Shown one piece after another: positions 25,614 to 33,416 of a stretch of DNA of 64,000 bases. Location of the stretch: the NCBI GenBank assembly GCA_965205735.1, contig OZ242179.1, positions 2,666,001 to 2,730,000 of the forward strand. Direction: 5' to 3'. Source of the stretch: VXNE01 sp965205735 (GTDB lineage Bacteria > Pseudomonadota > Gammaproteobacteria > Pseudomonadales > Azotimanducaceae). Position 1 is the first letter of the stretch. The number at the start of each line of letters is the position of its first letter. The translations under genes and the position numbers were made by a program. Below the pieces are notes generated by a model. It made no database searches, was not told the DNA's origin, and was given only the letters and a program-made list of their open reading frames with translations.

Positions 25614-25865
25614 GACAACTCTCCCTTCCCATTTGAATTCGGGGGGGGTTACCCCTCGGACTTGCTGCTCCTTTTTAGCACAAGGGTCATTCGCGAACAA
25701 ACGCCCACAGGGGTTCTGAGCGGAAGATGGGGGATTCGAACCTAAAAAAATGTACGGTTCGCGATGGAGCCGATGCGGCACACGATGGCAAGGCGCCAGG
25801 CCAAATCTCCGGAGAGCCTTGGGTGTACGATTTGCCCAATTCATGCGTCGACCTCGACGATCTCT

Positions 25866-27125
25866 ATGCGCGTCATCTACAACCTGCTGCTGCTGCTGGC
25901 CCTGCCGTTTGTCTGGCTACGCCTGTTCGCGAGGGCCAGGAGCGAGCCCGCTTACTCCGAGCGACGCGCCGAACGCTGGGGACGCGTTCCCGAAAGCGTG
26001 GGACGGGACGTGGTCTGGTTCCACACGGTTTCCGCGGGGGAGGCTATCGGGGCGGCACCCATGATTCGCGCGCTCAAGGCGCGGATGCCGGAGCAGCGGT
26101 TCCTGGTGACGACCACGACGCCGACCGGTAGCGAGCAGGTGGTCGAGCGGCTGGGCGACATCGTCGACCACTGCTACGCGCCCTACGACTTTCCCTGGGC
26201 CGTGGCCCGGTTCCTGCGGCGCGTCGAGCCGAGGGCGCTCGTGCTGATGGAAACCGAACTGTGGCCGAACATCATTCGTGGCGCCAAGAGGCGCGGCGCT
26301 GTCACTTCCCTCGTCAACGCCCGGCTGTCGCATCGATCAGCGCGCCGCTATGCCCATGTCGCCGGTCTGACCCGCGCCATGCTGCGGGACGTCGATCACC
26401 TGTTCTGCCAGTACCCGGAAACGGCGCGTCGGTTCGAAGCGCTCGCAGCGGACAAGGCCAAGCTGGAAGTTACCGGCAGCATCAAGTTCGATCTGGACAT
26501 CCCGCCCGATCTCGACAGCGAGGTCGCGCGTCTACGCCGCGAGTGGACGTCCGACCGGCCCGCATGGATAGCGGGCAGCACCCATCCGGGCGAAGAAGAG
26601 GTCGTGCTCTCCGCGCATACGGAACTGCTGCGCCGGTTCCCGAACCTGCTGCTCGTGCTCGTTCCGCGCCATCCCCGGCGTGTCGATGACGTGGAGGCGG
26701 TGTGCGCCAGGGCGGGACTGTCCTCGGTCCGCTTGTCGGGCGGCCCGTCCGGCGAGAAGAAGACGAACGTGTTGATCGTCGATGTCATGGGCCAACTGCT
26801 GTACTGGTACGGAGTCGCGCAGGTCGCCTTCCTCGGCGGCAGCCTGGTGCCCGTGGGCGGACACAACCCCATCGAAGCGGCGGTCCACGGCACGCCGATG
26901 CTGATGGCCCGCTACCGCTTCAATTTCGCCGAGATCGCCCAACAGTTCGAACAAGCTGGCTGCCTGGCTTCTGTCGATGCGGACAATATGGCTGGCGCGG
27001 TCGCAGACCTGCTCGCCGACCCCGAGCTACGCCGTGCCCAGGGCCGCGCAGCGCGTGAAGTCATCGAAGCGAACCGCGGTGCGAGCGACAAACTGCTCGC
27101 TCGGCTCGAAGAGATCATCCCCTAG
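25866..27125 (+). CDS. waaA: 3-deoxy-D-manno-octulosonic acid (Kdo) transferase
   Basis: 419 residues from ATG 25866. An N-terminal membrane anchor (MRVIYNLLLLLALPFVWLRL) precedes the GT-B glycosyltransferase. Family motifs are WFHTVSAGEAIGAAPMIRAL, with the catalytic-base Glu in SAGE, VLMETELWPNIIRGAKRRGA, SIKFDLDIPP, WIAGSTHPGEEEVVL, and GGSLVPVGGHNPIEAAVHGT near the nucleotide-sugar site. It adds Kdo from CMP-Kdo to lipid A precursor at the inner membrane. Its stop codon TAG is part of the terminal CTAG of MITE copy B, and a second copy of its last 70 bp lies 1.4 kb downstream. Confidence 0.92.
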   Translation: MRVIYNLLLLLALPFVWLRLFARARSEPAYSERRAERWGRVPESVGRDVVWFHTVSAGEAIGAAPMIRALKARMPEQRFLVTTTTPTGSEQVVERLGDIVDHCYAPYDFPWAVARFLRRVEPRALVLMETELWPNIIRGAKRRGAVTSLVNARLSHRSARRYAHVAGLTRAMLRDVDHLFCQYPETARRFEALAADKAKLEVTGSIKFDLDIPPDLDSEVARLRREWTSDRPAWIAGSTHPGEEEVVLSAHTELLRRFPNLLLVLVPRHPRRVDDVEAVCARAGLSSVRLSGGPSGEKKTNVLIVDVMGQLLYWYGVAQVAFLGGSLVPVGGHNPIEAAVHGTPMLMARYRFNFAEIAQQFEQAGCLASVDADNMAGAVADLLADPELRRAQGRAAREVIEANRGASDKLLARLEEIIP

Positions 27126-27347
27126 TGTTCCGTCAAGCCTAAAAATGCGAGTGTAGCTGCGAGGGATTTTTGGTTCCTGGCGAGGCGCGACGACGCGGTG
27201 TGGCAGGCACCACACAAGGACCTGGCAGGGTTGAAGGGGACATGCTCCGCACCGTGATACTCGAAGAGGAGCAACGCTTGGAAAGTCGAAGCCAGGGGCC
27301 AAAAAGACCCGCAGATACCCGTAGATTTAGGTTTGACGGAGCACTAG
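27122..27347 (+). mobile_element. MITE-like element, copy B (226 bp)
   Basis: Same ends as copy A: CTAGTGTTCCGTCAAGCC at the left and GGTTTGACGGAGCACTAG at the right. Copy A is nearly identical outside one internal block. Copy B carries about 59 additional internal bases (about 27220-27292, including CATGCTCCGCACCGTGATAC), so it is probably the fuller form. It starts at the waaA stop codon and ends four bases before the stop of the convergent LLM gene. No coding content. Confidence 0.75.
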
Positions 27348-27350
27348 GGA

Positions 27351-28421
27351 CTATTGGCTCGCTCGCATCCTCGCGATCACATCCTTGGCGAAGGCCCTGT
27401 ACACGCCGCGCGCGTTGCCGCCTGGTGGAATGAAGCAGATCGCATCAAGCCCCTCGGCTTCCAACGCCTTGAGCTGCTCGACGATCTCATCGGGCTCACC
27501 CACGATGCCGAAAGCTTTCACCACTTCTGGCGTGATGAACCGTGCCTCGTCTTCGTCGATGTAGCTATAGTGGCTCTGGTGGAGCATCTGGTGTCGGTGT
27601 TTCGCGTCGCGCGACTCGTGGAAGGCAAGATAGTCGTCCCAGATCGGACGCACATAGGCTGGCGGTTCCATTCCAACATCCCGGGCAGCGTCCACGAGGT
27701 AATGCACGTTTGCCATGATGGACGGACCCAACTGATCGACCACCCGCCGGGAGTCCAGGGCCTCGCCAGGTTCCAGCACCATCAGGTTGACCAGCGCGCT
27801 GGTATGGAATTGATCCAGCGCGCGACCCGCGCGCTCCGCCCCGCGGCGCACGTTCGCGAGCGCCGCGGCAATGCTGCCGCCACGTGGGATGCCCGTAATC
27901 AGACCATCTCCCAACTCGCCGGCTAGCGCCTGCGCTCGGGGACCAAAGCCGCCGACGTGGATGGGTATGGGAGTGCTCAGATCGTAATTGCCGTGGCCCT
28001 GGCGCTGGAATCGGATTGCATGCGCATCGCCGTTTTCCGAGTACTCGACCTCCTCGCCGCGCAGCAACCCCCGAACCAGTCGAATGTACTCGGCGAATGG
28101 CTTTATCCGCATGGGCGCGCGCCCGAGCGTCCGCATCGCCGTATTTCCCGTACCGATGCCGAAAAACACGCGTCCCGGTGCGAGCTGATTTATCGTGGCG
28201 ATGCCGTTCGCCATATCTGGCGCGCCGCGCAGGCCCGGTATCGCAACGCCGGTACCAATGCGCATGTGGTGCGTGCGCTGCGCCACCAATGCGAGCGTCG
28301 CCCAGGGATTGGATGACAACATGGGCGAGTCGCCGACCCAGCAAAAGTCATAGCCGAGTTCTTCGGACTCAGCGACGAAATCGACGCGCGCAACACCTCC
28401 GCAAGTCAGACCGAATTCCAC
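27351..28421 (-). CDS. LLM-class flavin-dependent oxidoreductase
   Basis: 356 residues from GTG 28421 with AAGGAGGAG upstream. LLM motifs: SEELGYDFCWVGDSPMLSSN, THHMRIGTGVAIPGLRGAPD, INQLAPGRVFFGIGTGNTAM, and PIPIHVGGFGPRAQALAGEL. The layout resembles methylene-tetrahydromethanopterin reductase-like and F420-linked members; cofactor and substrate are not certain. The gene lies in a segment that separates waaA from tolC and is flanked by MITE copy B on one side and a repeated waaA 3' end on the other, which indicates it was inserted. Confidence 0.85.
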   Translation of the reverse strand: MEFGLTCGGVARVDFVAESEELGYDFCWVGDSPMLSSNPWATLALVAQRTHHMRIGTGVAIPGLRGAPDMANGIATINQLAPGRVFFGIGTGNTAMRTLGRAPMRIKPFAEYIRLVRGLLRGEEVEYSENGDAHAIRFQRQGHGNYDLSTPIPIHVGGFGPRAQALAGELGDGLITGIPRGGSIAAALANVRRGAERAGRALDQFHTSALVNLMVLEPGEALDSRRVVDQLGPSIMANVHYLVDAARDVGMEPPAYVRPIWDDYLAFHESRDAKHRHQMLHQSHYSYIDEDEARFITPEVVKAFGIVGEPDEIVEQLKALEAEGLDAICFIPPGGNARGVYRAFAKDVIARMRASQ

Positions 28422-28456
28422 TATTTCTCCTCCTTATCCGTTGGACCTGGCCCCCG

Positions 28457-28532
28457 GGAAGCATCCAACGCGAACCGTGGCGCGAGCGACAAACTGCTCG
28501 CACGGCTCGAGGAGATCACAGCTCTGGAATAA
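28457..28532 (+). pseudogene. Duplicated 3' end of waaA
   Basis: Reads ANRGASDKLLARLEEITALE then stop TAA (28530-28532), against ANRGASDKLLARLEEIIP at the end of the intact waaA (27071-27125). Over the shared 50-odd bases only a few positions differ, mostly synonymous. The stop overlaps the 3' end of convergent tolC by 17 bp, a plausible ancestral waaA/tolC junction. This is therefore probably the original waaA end, left behind when the 27.1-28.4 kb segment entered with its own waaA tail. Confidence 0.65.
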
Positions 28533-29979
28533 CGCGGACCACCGGGTTCGACGGGTCGGTATAGTTTGCCAGCTTGCGGATATCCTGCTCCTCGATCGAC
28601 CCCGCGCTCATCTTGAGCTGGAGCATGTCGAGCACGTAGTTGTAGCGCGAGTCGGCGTAGTCGAATTGCGACAGGAAGAGTCTCTGCTGCGCCTGCAGCA
28701 CGTCGACGATGTTGCGCGTGCCGACTTCATACCCTGTCTGTGTCGCCTCAAGCGCGGACTCGGATGACTTGATGGCGCGGATTCTCGCCTGCACGCGGAC
28801 GACATCGGTGGAGACGGCGCGGAACAGGTTTCGCGTATCGCGAATCACGGTCGACTCGCGTTCCTGCAGAGACTGGCGCGCCCGCTCGACCTGGTGTCGG
28901 GATTCCCTGGAACGCGACCATAGCGCGCCGCCCTGGAAGACCGGAATCTGCGCTGACAAGACATAGCTTTTCGCTTCCGACTGGCTGGCAAGCAACCCGG
29001 ACCCGCCCGTTGACGAGTTGTTGTGCGAAATGACCGCCGTTAGAGTCGGCAAGTGACCGGAACGCACCGCTCGGTGGCCGCGCTGCGCCGCCGTGAGCGC
29101 TTCGCGCGCGCTCAGGACGGTCAGGTTGGCATTCAGGGCGCGCGCCACCCACGCGTCCTCGTCGTTCGGATCGGGGACCACAATGGGCAATGCGCTGTCG
29201 AGACTGTCGACACTCTCGTGCGCCACGCCGGTGATGGTCTTCAAGGTCTCGAAGAACACGTCGTGATCACCGTCCGCCTGGATGCGCCGCACCACCGCGG
29301 CATCGTAGGCAGCGGTCGATTCGAGCACGTCGGTGATCGCCACCAGTCCGACATCGAAACGTTGCTGCACCTGTTCCAATTGTCGTTTTACCGCCTGCTC
29401 CTCGGCGCGGGCCGCTTCCACGCGCGCCTGCGCGCGAAGCACGTTGAGATAGGCGGCAGCGACGCGAACGATCAGGCTGCTCTCGGCATTGGCGAGATCA
29501 TGTTCCGCCTGGACCGACAACGCCTGGGCGCGACGGAAATTGAACCAGCTCGCCGCATTGAATACGGGTTGTCGAAGCTGCGCGTTCCAGCCGTGGCTAT
29601 TGGAGGTCTGTGACGGCACCGTAAAGATTTGCCCGAAGCTCGGGCTGTTCGGATCGAGGTCGAGGCGCGAACCGGGGAAGCTGCGGCGGTTCTTCGACGT
29701 CGACCCGCCCATCGAAATGGTCGGCAGCAACGCGGCGCGCGACTGGGGCAGGATTTCCTTGCGCGCCCGGTAATCTGCTTTCGCCACACCCAGGACCGGA
29801 TCGTTCGCCTTTGCCGCAGCATAGAGCTGTTCGATATTCGCGCCGTCTTCGGCTGCGATCGCAGACGCGGCAAGGCCGAGCGCCAGAGCCCCCGCGCCCA
29901 GGCGCCACAAAGGCCTCTTGGGATACCGCTGCTCGCAACGGGCCGCGCGGCGCAAACTGCCCGCTGCCGATTTTTTCAT
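28516..29979 (-). CDS. tolC: TolC-family outer membrane channel protein
   Basis: 487 residues from ATG 29979, preceded by GTGGAGGAAGCC; the frame is open for another 89 codons upstream but without homology. After a basic N-region the signal peptide core is LGAGALALGLAASAIA, with cleavage likely before AEDG. The two TolC repeats are visible: LYAAAKANDPVLGVAKADYR and the coiled-coil stretch ARVEAARAEEQAVKRQLEQV, then QQRFDVGLVAITDVLESTAA, and in the second half TQTGYEVGTRNIVDVLQAQQ. It forms the outer-membrane exit duct for type I secretion and efflux, and could serve the MacAB-like pump at 19.6-23.1 kb. Divergent from the DUF1249 gene, as in pseudomonads. Confidence 0.93.
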   Translation of the reverse strand: MKKSAAGSLRRAARCEQRYPKRPLWRLGAGALALGLAASAIAAEDGANIEQLYAAAKANDPVLGVAKADYRARKEILPQSRAALLPTISMGGSTSKNRRSFPGSRLDLDPNSPSFGQIFTVPSQTSNSHGWNAQLRQPVFNAASWFNFRRAQALSVQAEHDLANAESSLIVRVAAAYLNVLRAQARVEAARAEEQAVKRQLEQVQQRFDVGLVAITDVLESTAAYDAAVVRRIQADGDHDVFFETLKTITGVAHESVDSLDSALPIVVPDPNDEDAWVARALNANLTVLSAREALTAAQRGHRAVRSGHLPTLTAVISHNNSSTGGSGLLASQSEAKSYVLSAQIPVFQGGALWSRSRESRHQVERARQSLQERESTVIRDTRNLFRAVSTDVVRVQARIRAIKSSESALEATQTGYEVGTRNIVDVLQAQQRLFLSQFDYADSRYNYVLDMLQLKMSAGSIEEQDIRKLANYTDPSNPVVRVIPEL

Positions 29980-30166
29980 GGCTTCCTCCACTTCCGCCGC
30001 CACCCCCCGACAAGCCGCGGCGCAGTCTACCAAAAAACGTTTCCGAGACTCGGCGGACTCCTCCCATGAGTCCGGACATTTCAAACGCGTCGCGTTGATC
30101 GCGCCTTGCTCGTCCCCGACTGCCGGATTCGGCCGCCGCCAACCCGCCGAATGATCTTCTTGTACA

Positions 30167-30772
30167 ATGCTCTTGTACGAAGCAAGAGGTTTTTCTCGTC
30201 GCCCGACTCTGGTTAAACTCACGCGTGAGGATCGTACGCGGCGCAAATCACGTTTGGCGGCAGAATTGGCGATATTGGTTGTGCAAAAGGTGGGACGAAA
30301 ACGCTACAGCATCGATCTCAACGCCCACATGTGCGAGTGCGAGGCGAACTATGCGCGCCTCATGCGCCTGATGCCGATGCTTGCCGAGGGCGACCGAAGC
30401 GCATTCGCCATGGCGCTCGGCGAGAGTGAGCCGCGGGTGAATCTCAGGGTCGTTGCGCGCCACAAATACACGACGGTGATCGAACTGAGCCAGGAAAACG
30501 CGCGGGAAGACGCGAGGGACCTGCCGGAAACGCGGCTCGGGGTTCGGGTGTATCACGACGCGAAGTCGGCGGAAGTGATCGCCTTCCAGGACCAACGCGG
30601 GTTCCAGGCGGTGTACGGGTATCCGAACCGGCAAATGCGGCACCCGGACGAGAAGGTGCAGATCAATCGATTCCTGGGCGAATTTCTACGCATGTGCATT
30701 GCGCACGGCATCTCGCTTGAACAGCCCGCTGCCGCGCATCAGTGCTTGCATGCTATGGGTTCGATGGACTGA
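30167..30772 (+). CDS. DUF1249 (YqiB-like) protein
   Basis: 201 residues from ATG 30167. Family homology covers residues about 43-190: YSIDLNAHMCECEANYARLM, then RVVARHKYTTVIELSQEN, and a C-terminal segment PDEKVQINRFLGEFLRMCIA. The first 40 residues are basic and not family-like, so the true start may be an internal TTG or GTG near 30270. Function unknown; in E. coli the homologous gene sits between nudF and cpdA, and here it directly precedes cpdA, although nudF itself is absent from the window. The cpdA start is 22 bp downstream, so the genes are probably co-transcribed. Confidence 0.82.
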   Translation: MLLYEARGFSRRPTLVKLTREDRTRRKSRLAAELAILVVQKVGRKRYSIDLNAHMCECEANYARLMRLMPMLAEGDRSAFAMALGESEPRVNLRVVARHKYTTVIELSQENAREDARDLPETRLGVRVYHDAKSAEVIAFQDQRGFQAVYGYPNRQMRHPDEKVQINRFLGEFLRMCIAHGISLEQPAAAHQCLHAMGSMD

Positions 30773-30793
30773 GGGCTTTATCGACAAGCGTAA

Positions 30794-31528
30794 ATGAGTC
30801 TCACCGTATTGCAGATAACCGATACGCATCTGCTTGACTCGCCCCGCGACATGCTGCACGGGGTGAACACCCAAAATTCCCTGGAAGCTGTGCTTGACCA
30901 GGCCCTCGGAGAAGTCGCCCCCGACATGGTGCTGGCGACGGGAGATATCGCCCAGGCCGCCACAGAAACCGTCTATCGGCGGTTTCGCGACACGATCACG
31001 TCACGCTACGCAGGCCCCTGTTTGTGCGTGCCGGGCAATCACGACCGGCGAGATCCCTTTGACGCGCTCCTGCCTCTCTCCCGCCATAGCGCGGCCGGGT
31101 GGGACATTATCGGTATCGATACCCACATCGAGGACCACGTGGAGGGCCATGTCCGCCAGGGCGAATTGCGCCGACTGGAGGCGGAACTGGCCGCCGCCGC
31201 TGGCGATGTTCTCGTCGTCGGGCATCACTGCCCGATCGATATCGGCTCGCCAAAATTCGACGCCCACCGCATCGTCAACGGCGTCGAGTTCACGGCACTG
31301 CTGAACGCCCACGATTGCGTGCGCGCCTATGTCTGCGGCCACATCCATCAGCCATTCGACGCGTTCGCGGGAGATGTCCGAATCCTCGCCACGCCATCCA
31401 CCTGTTTCCAGTTCGCGCCTGGCGACGCCGATTCCCTGATCGACGATGCGGCTCCGGGATATCGCTGGCTCGAACTGCTTGAGTCCGGCAACTTCGACAC
31501 CCGGGTCGCCCGTCTCAATGCCGAATAG
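30794..31528 (+). CDS. cpdA: 3',5'-cyclic-AMP phosphodiesterase
   Basis: 244 residues. All calcineurin-like phosphoesterase motifs are present: ITDTHL near residue 8 (DxH), ATGDIAQ near 47 (GDxx), PGNHDRRD near 77 (GNHD), VVGHHCP near 144 and CGHIHQPF near 183 (GHxH). CpdA hydrolyses cAMP using a dinuclear iron or manganese centre. Its neighbours (DUF1249, parE) match the E. coli and Pseudomonas order. Its last 11 bases overlap parE. A cAMP phosphodiesterase in the genome fits the presence of CRP-like operators at 39.4 and 40.4 kb, although that link is inference. Confidence 0.93.
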   Translation: MSLTVLQITDTHLLDSPRDMLHGVNTQNSLEAVLDQALGEVAPDMVLATGDIAQAATETVYRRFRDTITSRYAGPCLCVPGNHDRRDPFDALLPLSRHSAAGWDIIGIDTHIEDHVEGHVRQGELRRLEAELAAAAGDVLVVGHHCPIDIGSPKFDAHRIVNGVEFTALLNAHDCVRAYVCGHIHQPFDAFAGDVRILATPSTCFQFAPGDADSLIDDAAPGYRWLELLESGNFDTRVARLNAE

Positions 31529-33416
31529 CTATTCCGCCGAATCAATTCAGGTGCTGTCCGGGCTGGAACCGGTACGCCGTCGCCCCGGCATGTACACGGA
31601 CACCACGCGCCCGGACCACATGGTGCTGGAGGTTGTGGACAATTCGGTCGATGAGGTCACCAGCGGCTACGCCACCGAAGTTGAGGTCACGCTGTTCGCC
31701 GACGGGTCCGTCGACGTCCTCGACGACGGTCGCGGCATGCCCGTGGATGTGCATCCGGAGCACAAGCTCACGGGCGTCGAACTCATATTGACCAAGCTCC
31801 ACGCCGGCGGGAAGTTCGACCAGAAGAACTACAGTTTCTCGGGCGGCCTGCACGGCGTCGGCGTGTCGGTGGTGAACGCGCTGTCGACCTGGCTCGAAGT
31901 CGAAGTCAAGCGAAACGGCAATGTGTACCGCCAGCGGTTCGAAAACGGCGACCCCGCGACGACCCTCGAGATCGTCGACTCCGTCGGCAAACGCAATACG
32001 GGCACGCGCATCGCCTTCCAGCCAAACCCGGTGTATTTCGATACGCCCACATTCGGCCTGGCCAGACTGCGTCATGTCCTGCGCGCAAAGGCGGTGCTGT
32101 GTCCGGGTCTTCGCGTGAGCCTGACCGTGGAAGAAAAGCCGGGACAGGCCGCGACAGAGACCTGGCTGTACGAATCCGGGCTCGCGGAATATCTCAGCGG
32201 TTCGTTGCCGGCCGACGACCCCGTCCTGGCCAAGCCATTCGCACACAGCGCCAAAGGCAGCGAGGAGGCTGTGGACTGGGCCCTGCAGTGGATCCCCGGG
32301 CAGGGCGCGCTCGTGGCCGAGAGCTATGTCAACCTCGTGCCGACCCCGCTGGGGGGCACCCACGTCAGCGGTCTGCGCAGCGGCCTGATCGATGCGCTGA
32401 GGGAGTTCTGCGAATTTCGCGACCTGCTTCCACGCAATCTGAAACTGACCTCCGACGACCTCTGGGATCGGTGCGCCTACGTGTTGTCGGCGAAGCTGGC
32501 CGAGCCGCAGTTCAGCGGCCAGACGAAGGAGCGGTTGTCTTCTCGCCGAGCCGCCGCTTTCGTCGGCGGCGTGGCCAAGGACGCCTTCAGCCTTTGGCTG
32601 AACGAAAACCCGCACGAGGGTTCGAAGCTCGCGGAACTGGCGATCGCCAACGCCCAGAAACGCTTGCTGGCGAGCAAGACCGTGGCCCGGAAAAAGGTTC
32701 TGTCTGGCCCCGCGTTGCCGGGCAAGCTTACCGACTGTTCGAACCCGGATACCGCGCAGGCCGAACTGTTCCTGGTTGAGGGCGACTCCGCCGGCGGTTC
32801 CGCCAAGCAGGCCCGCGACCGCGAATACCAGGCAATCCTGCCCTTGAAGGGCAAGATACTCAACACGTGGGAAGTCGACGCCAGCCAGGTGCTCGGGTCA
32901 CAGGAAGTGCACGACATCTCGCTCGCCATCGGCGTGGAGCCTGGGTCCGAGAACCTCGATGGTCTGCGCTACGCCAAGGTGTGCATTCTGGCGGACGCCG
33001 ATTCCGACGGTGCCCACATCGCGACACTGCTCTGCGCGCTGTTCCTGAAGCATTTCCCGGCGCTGGTCGAAACCGGCCATATATACGTCGCCATGCCGCC
33101 GCTTTACCGTATCGACATCGGCAAGGAAGTCTTCTATGCCATCGACGATGAAGAGCGCCAGGGCGTGCTCGACCGCATCGTCGCGGAGAAAAAGCGCGGC
33201 AATCCTGTAGTGCAGCGGTTCAAGGGGCTGGGCGAGATGAATCCCATGCAACTGCGCGAAACGACGATGGCGCCGGACAGCCGGCGGCTGGTGCAGTTGT
33301 CCCTGGGTTCGAAACAGAAGAGCCTGGAGATGATGGACATGCTGCTCGCGAAGAAACGCGCGTCCGACAGGCGAGACTGGCTGGAGGCGAAGGGCGATCA
33401 AGCGGTGATCGCATGA
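31518..33416 (+). CDS. parE: DNA topoisomerase IV subunit B
   Basis: 632 residues from ATG 31518, nearly the E. coli length. GHKL ATPase: LEVVDNSVDEVTSG (N box), VLDDGRGMPVDV (G1) and GGLHGVGVSVVNALS (G2). The TOPRIM domain is marked by LFLVEGDSAGGSAKQARDRE and CILADADSDGAHIATLL. It pairs with ParC to decatenate daughter chromosomes. Homology starts at SIQVLSGLEPVRRRPGMY. The parC start overlaps its stop by 4 bp (ATGA), indicating translational coupling. Confidence 0.95.
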   Translation: MPNSYSAESIQVLSGLEPVRRRPGMYTDTTRPDHMVLEVVDNSVDEVTSGYATEVEVTLFADGSVDVLDDGRGMPVDVHPEHKLTGVELILTKLHAGGKFDQKNYSFSGGLHGVGVSVVNALSTWLEVEVKRNGNVYRQRFENGDPATTLEIVDSVGKRNTGTRIAFQPNPVYFDTPTFGLARLRHVLRAKAVLCPGLRVSLTVEEKPGQAATETWLYESGLAEYLSGSLPADDPVLAKPFAHSAKGSEEAVDWALQWIPGQGALVAESYVNLVPTPLGGTHVSGLRSGLIDALREFCEFRDLLPRNLKLTSDDLWDRCAYVLSAKLAEPQFSGQTKERLSSRRAAAFVGGVAKDAFSLWLNENPHEGSKLAELAIANAQKRLLASKTVARKKVLSGPALPGKLTDCSNPDTAQAELFLVEGDSAGGSAKQARDREYQAILPLKGKILNTWEVDASQVLGSQEVHDISLAIGVEPGSENLDGLRYAKVCILADADSDGAHIATLLCALFLKHFPALVETGHIYVAMPPLYRIDIGKEVFYAIDDEERQGVLDRIVAEKKRGNPVVQRFKGLGEMNPMQLRETTMAPDSRRLVQLSLGSKQKSLEMMDMLLAKKRASDRRDWLEAKGDQAVIA

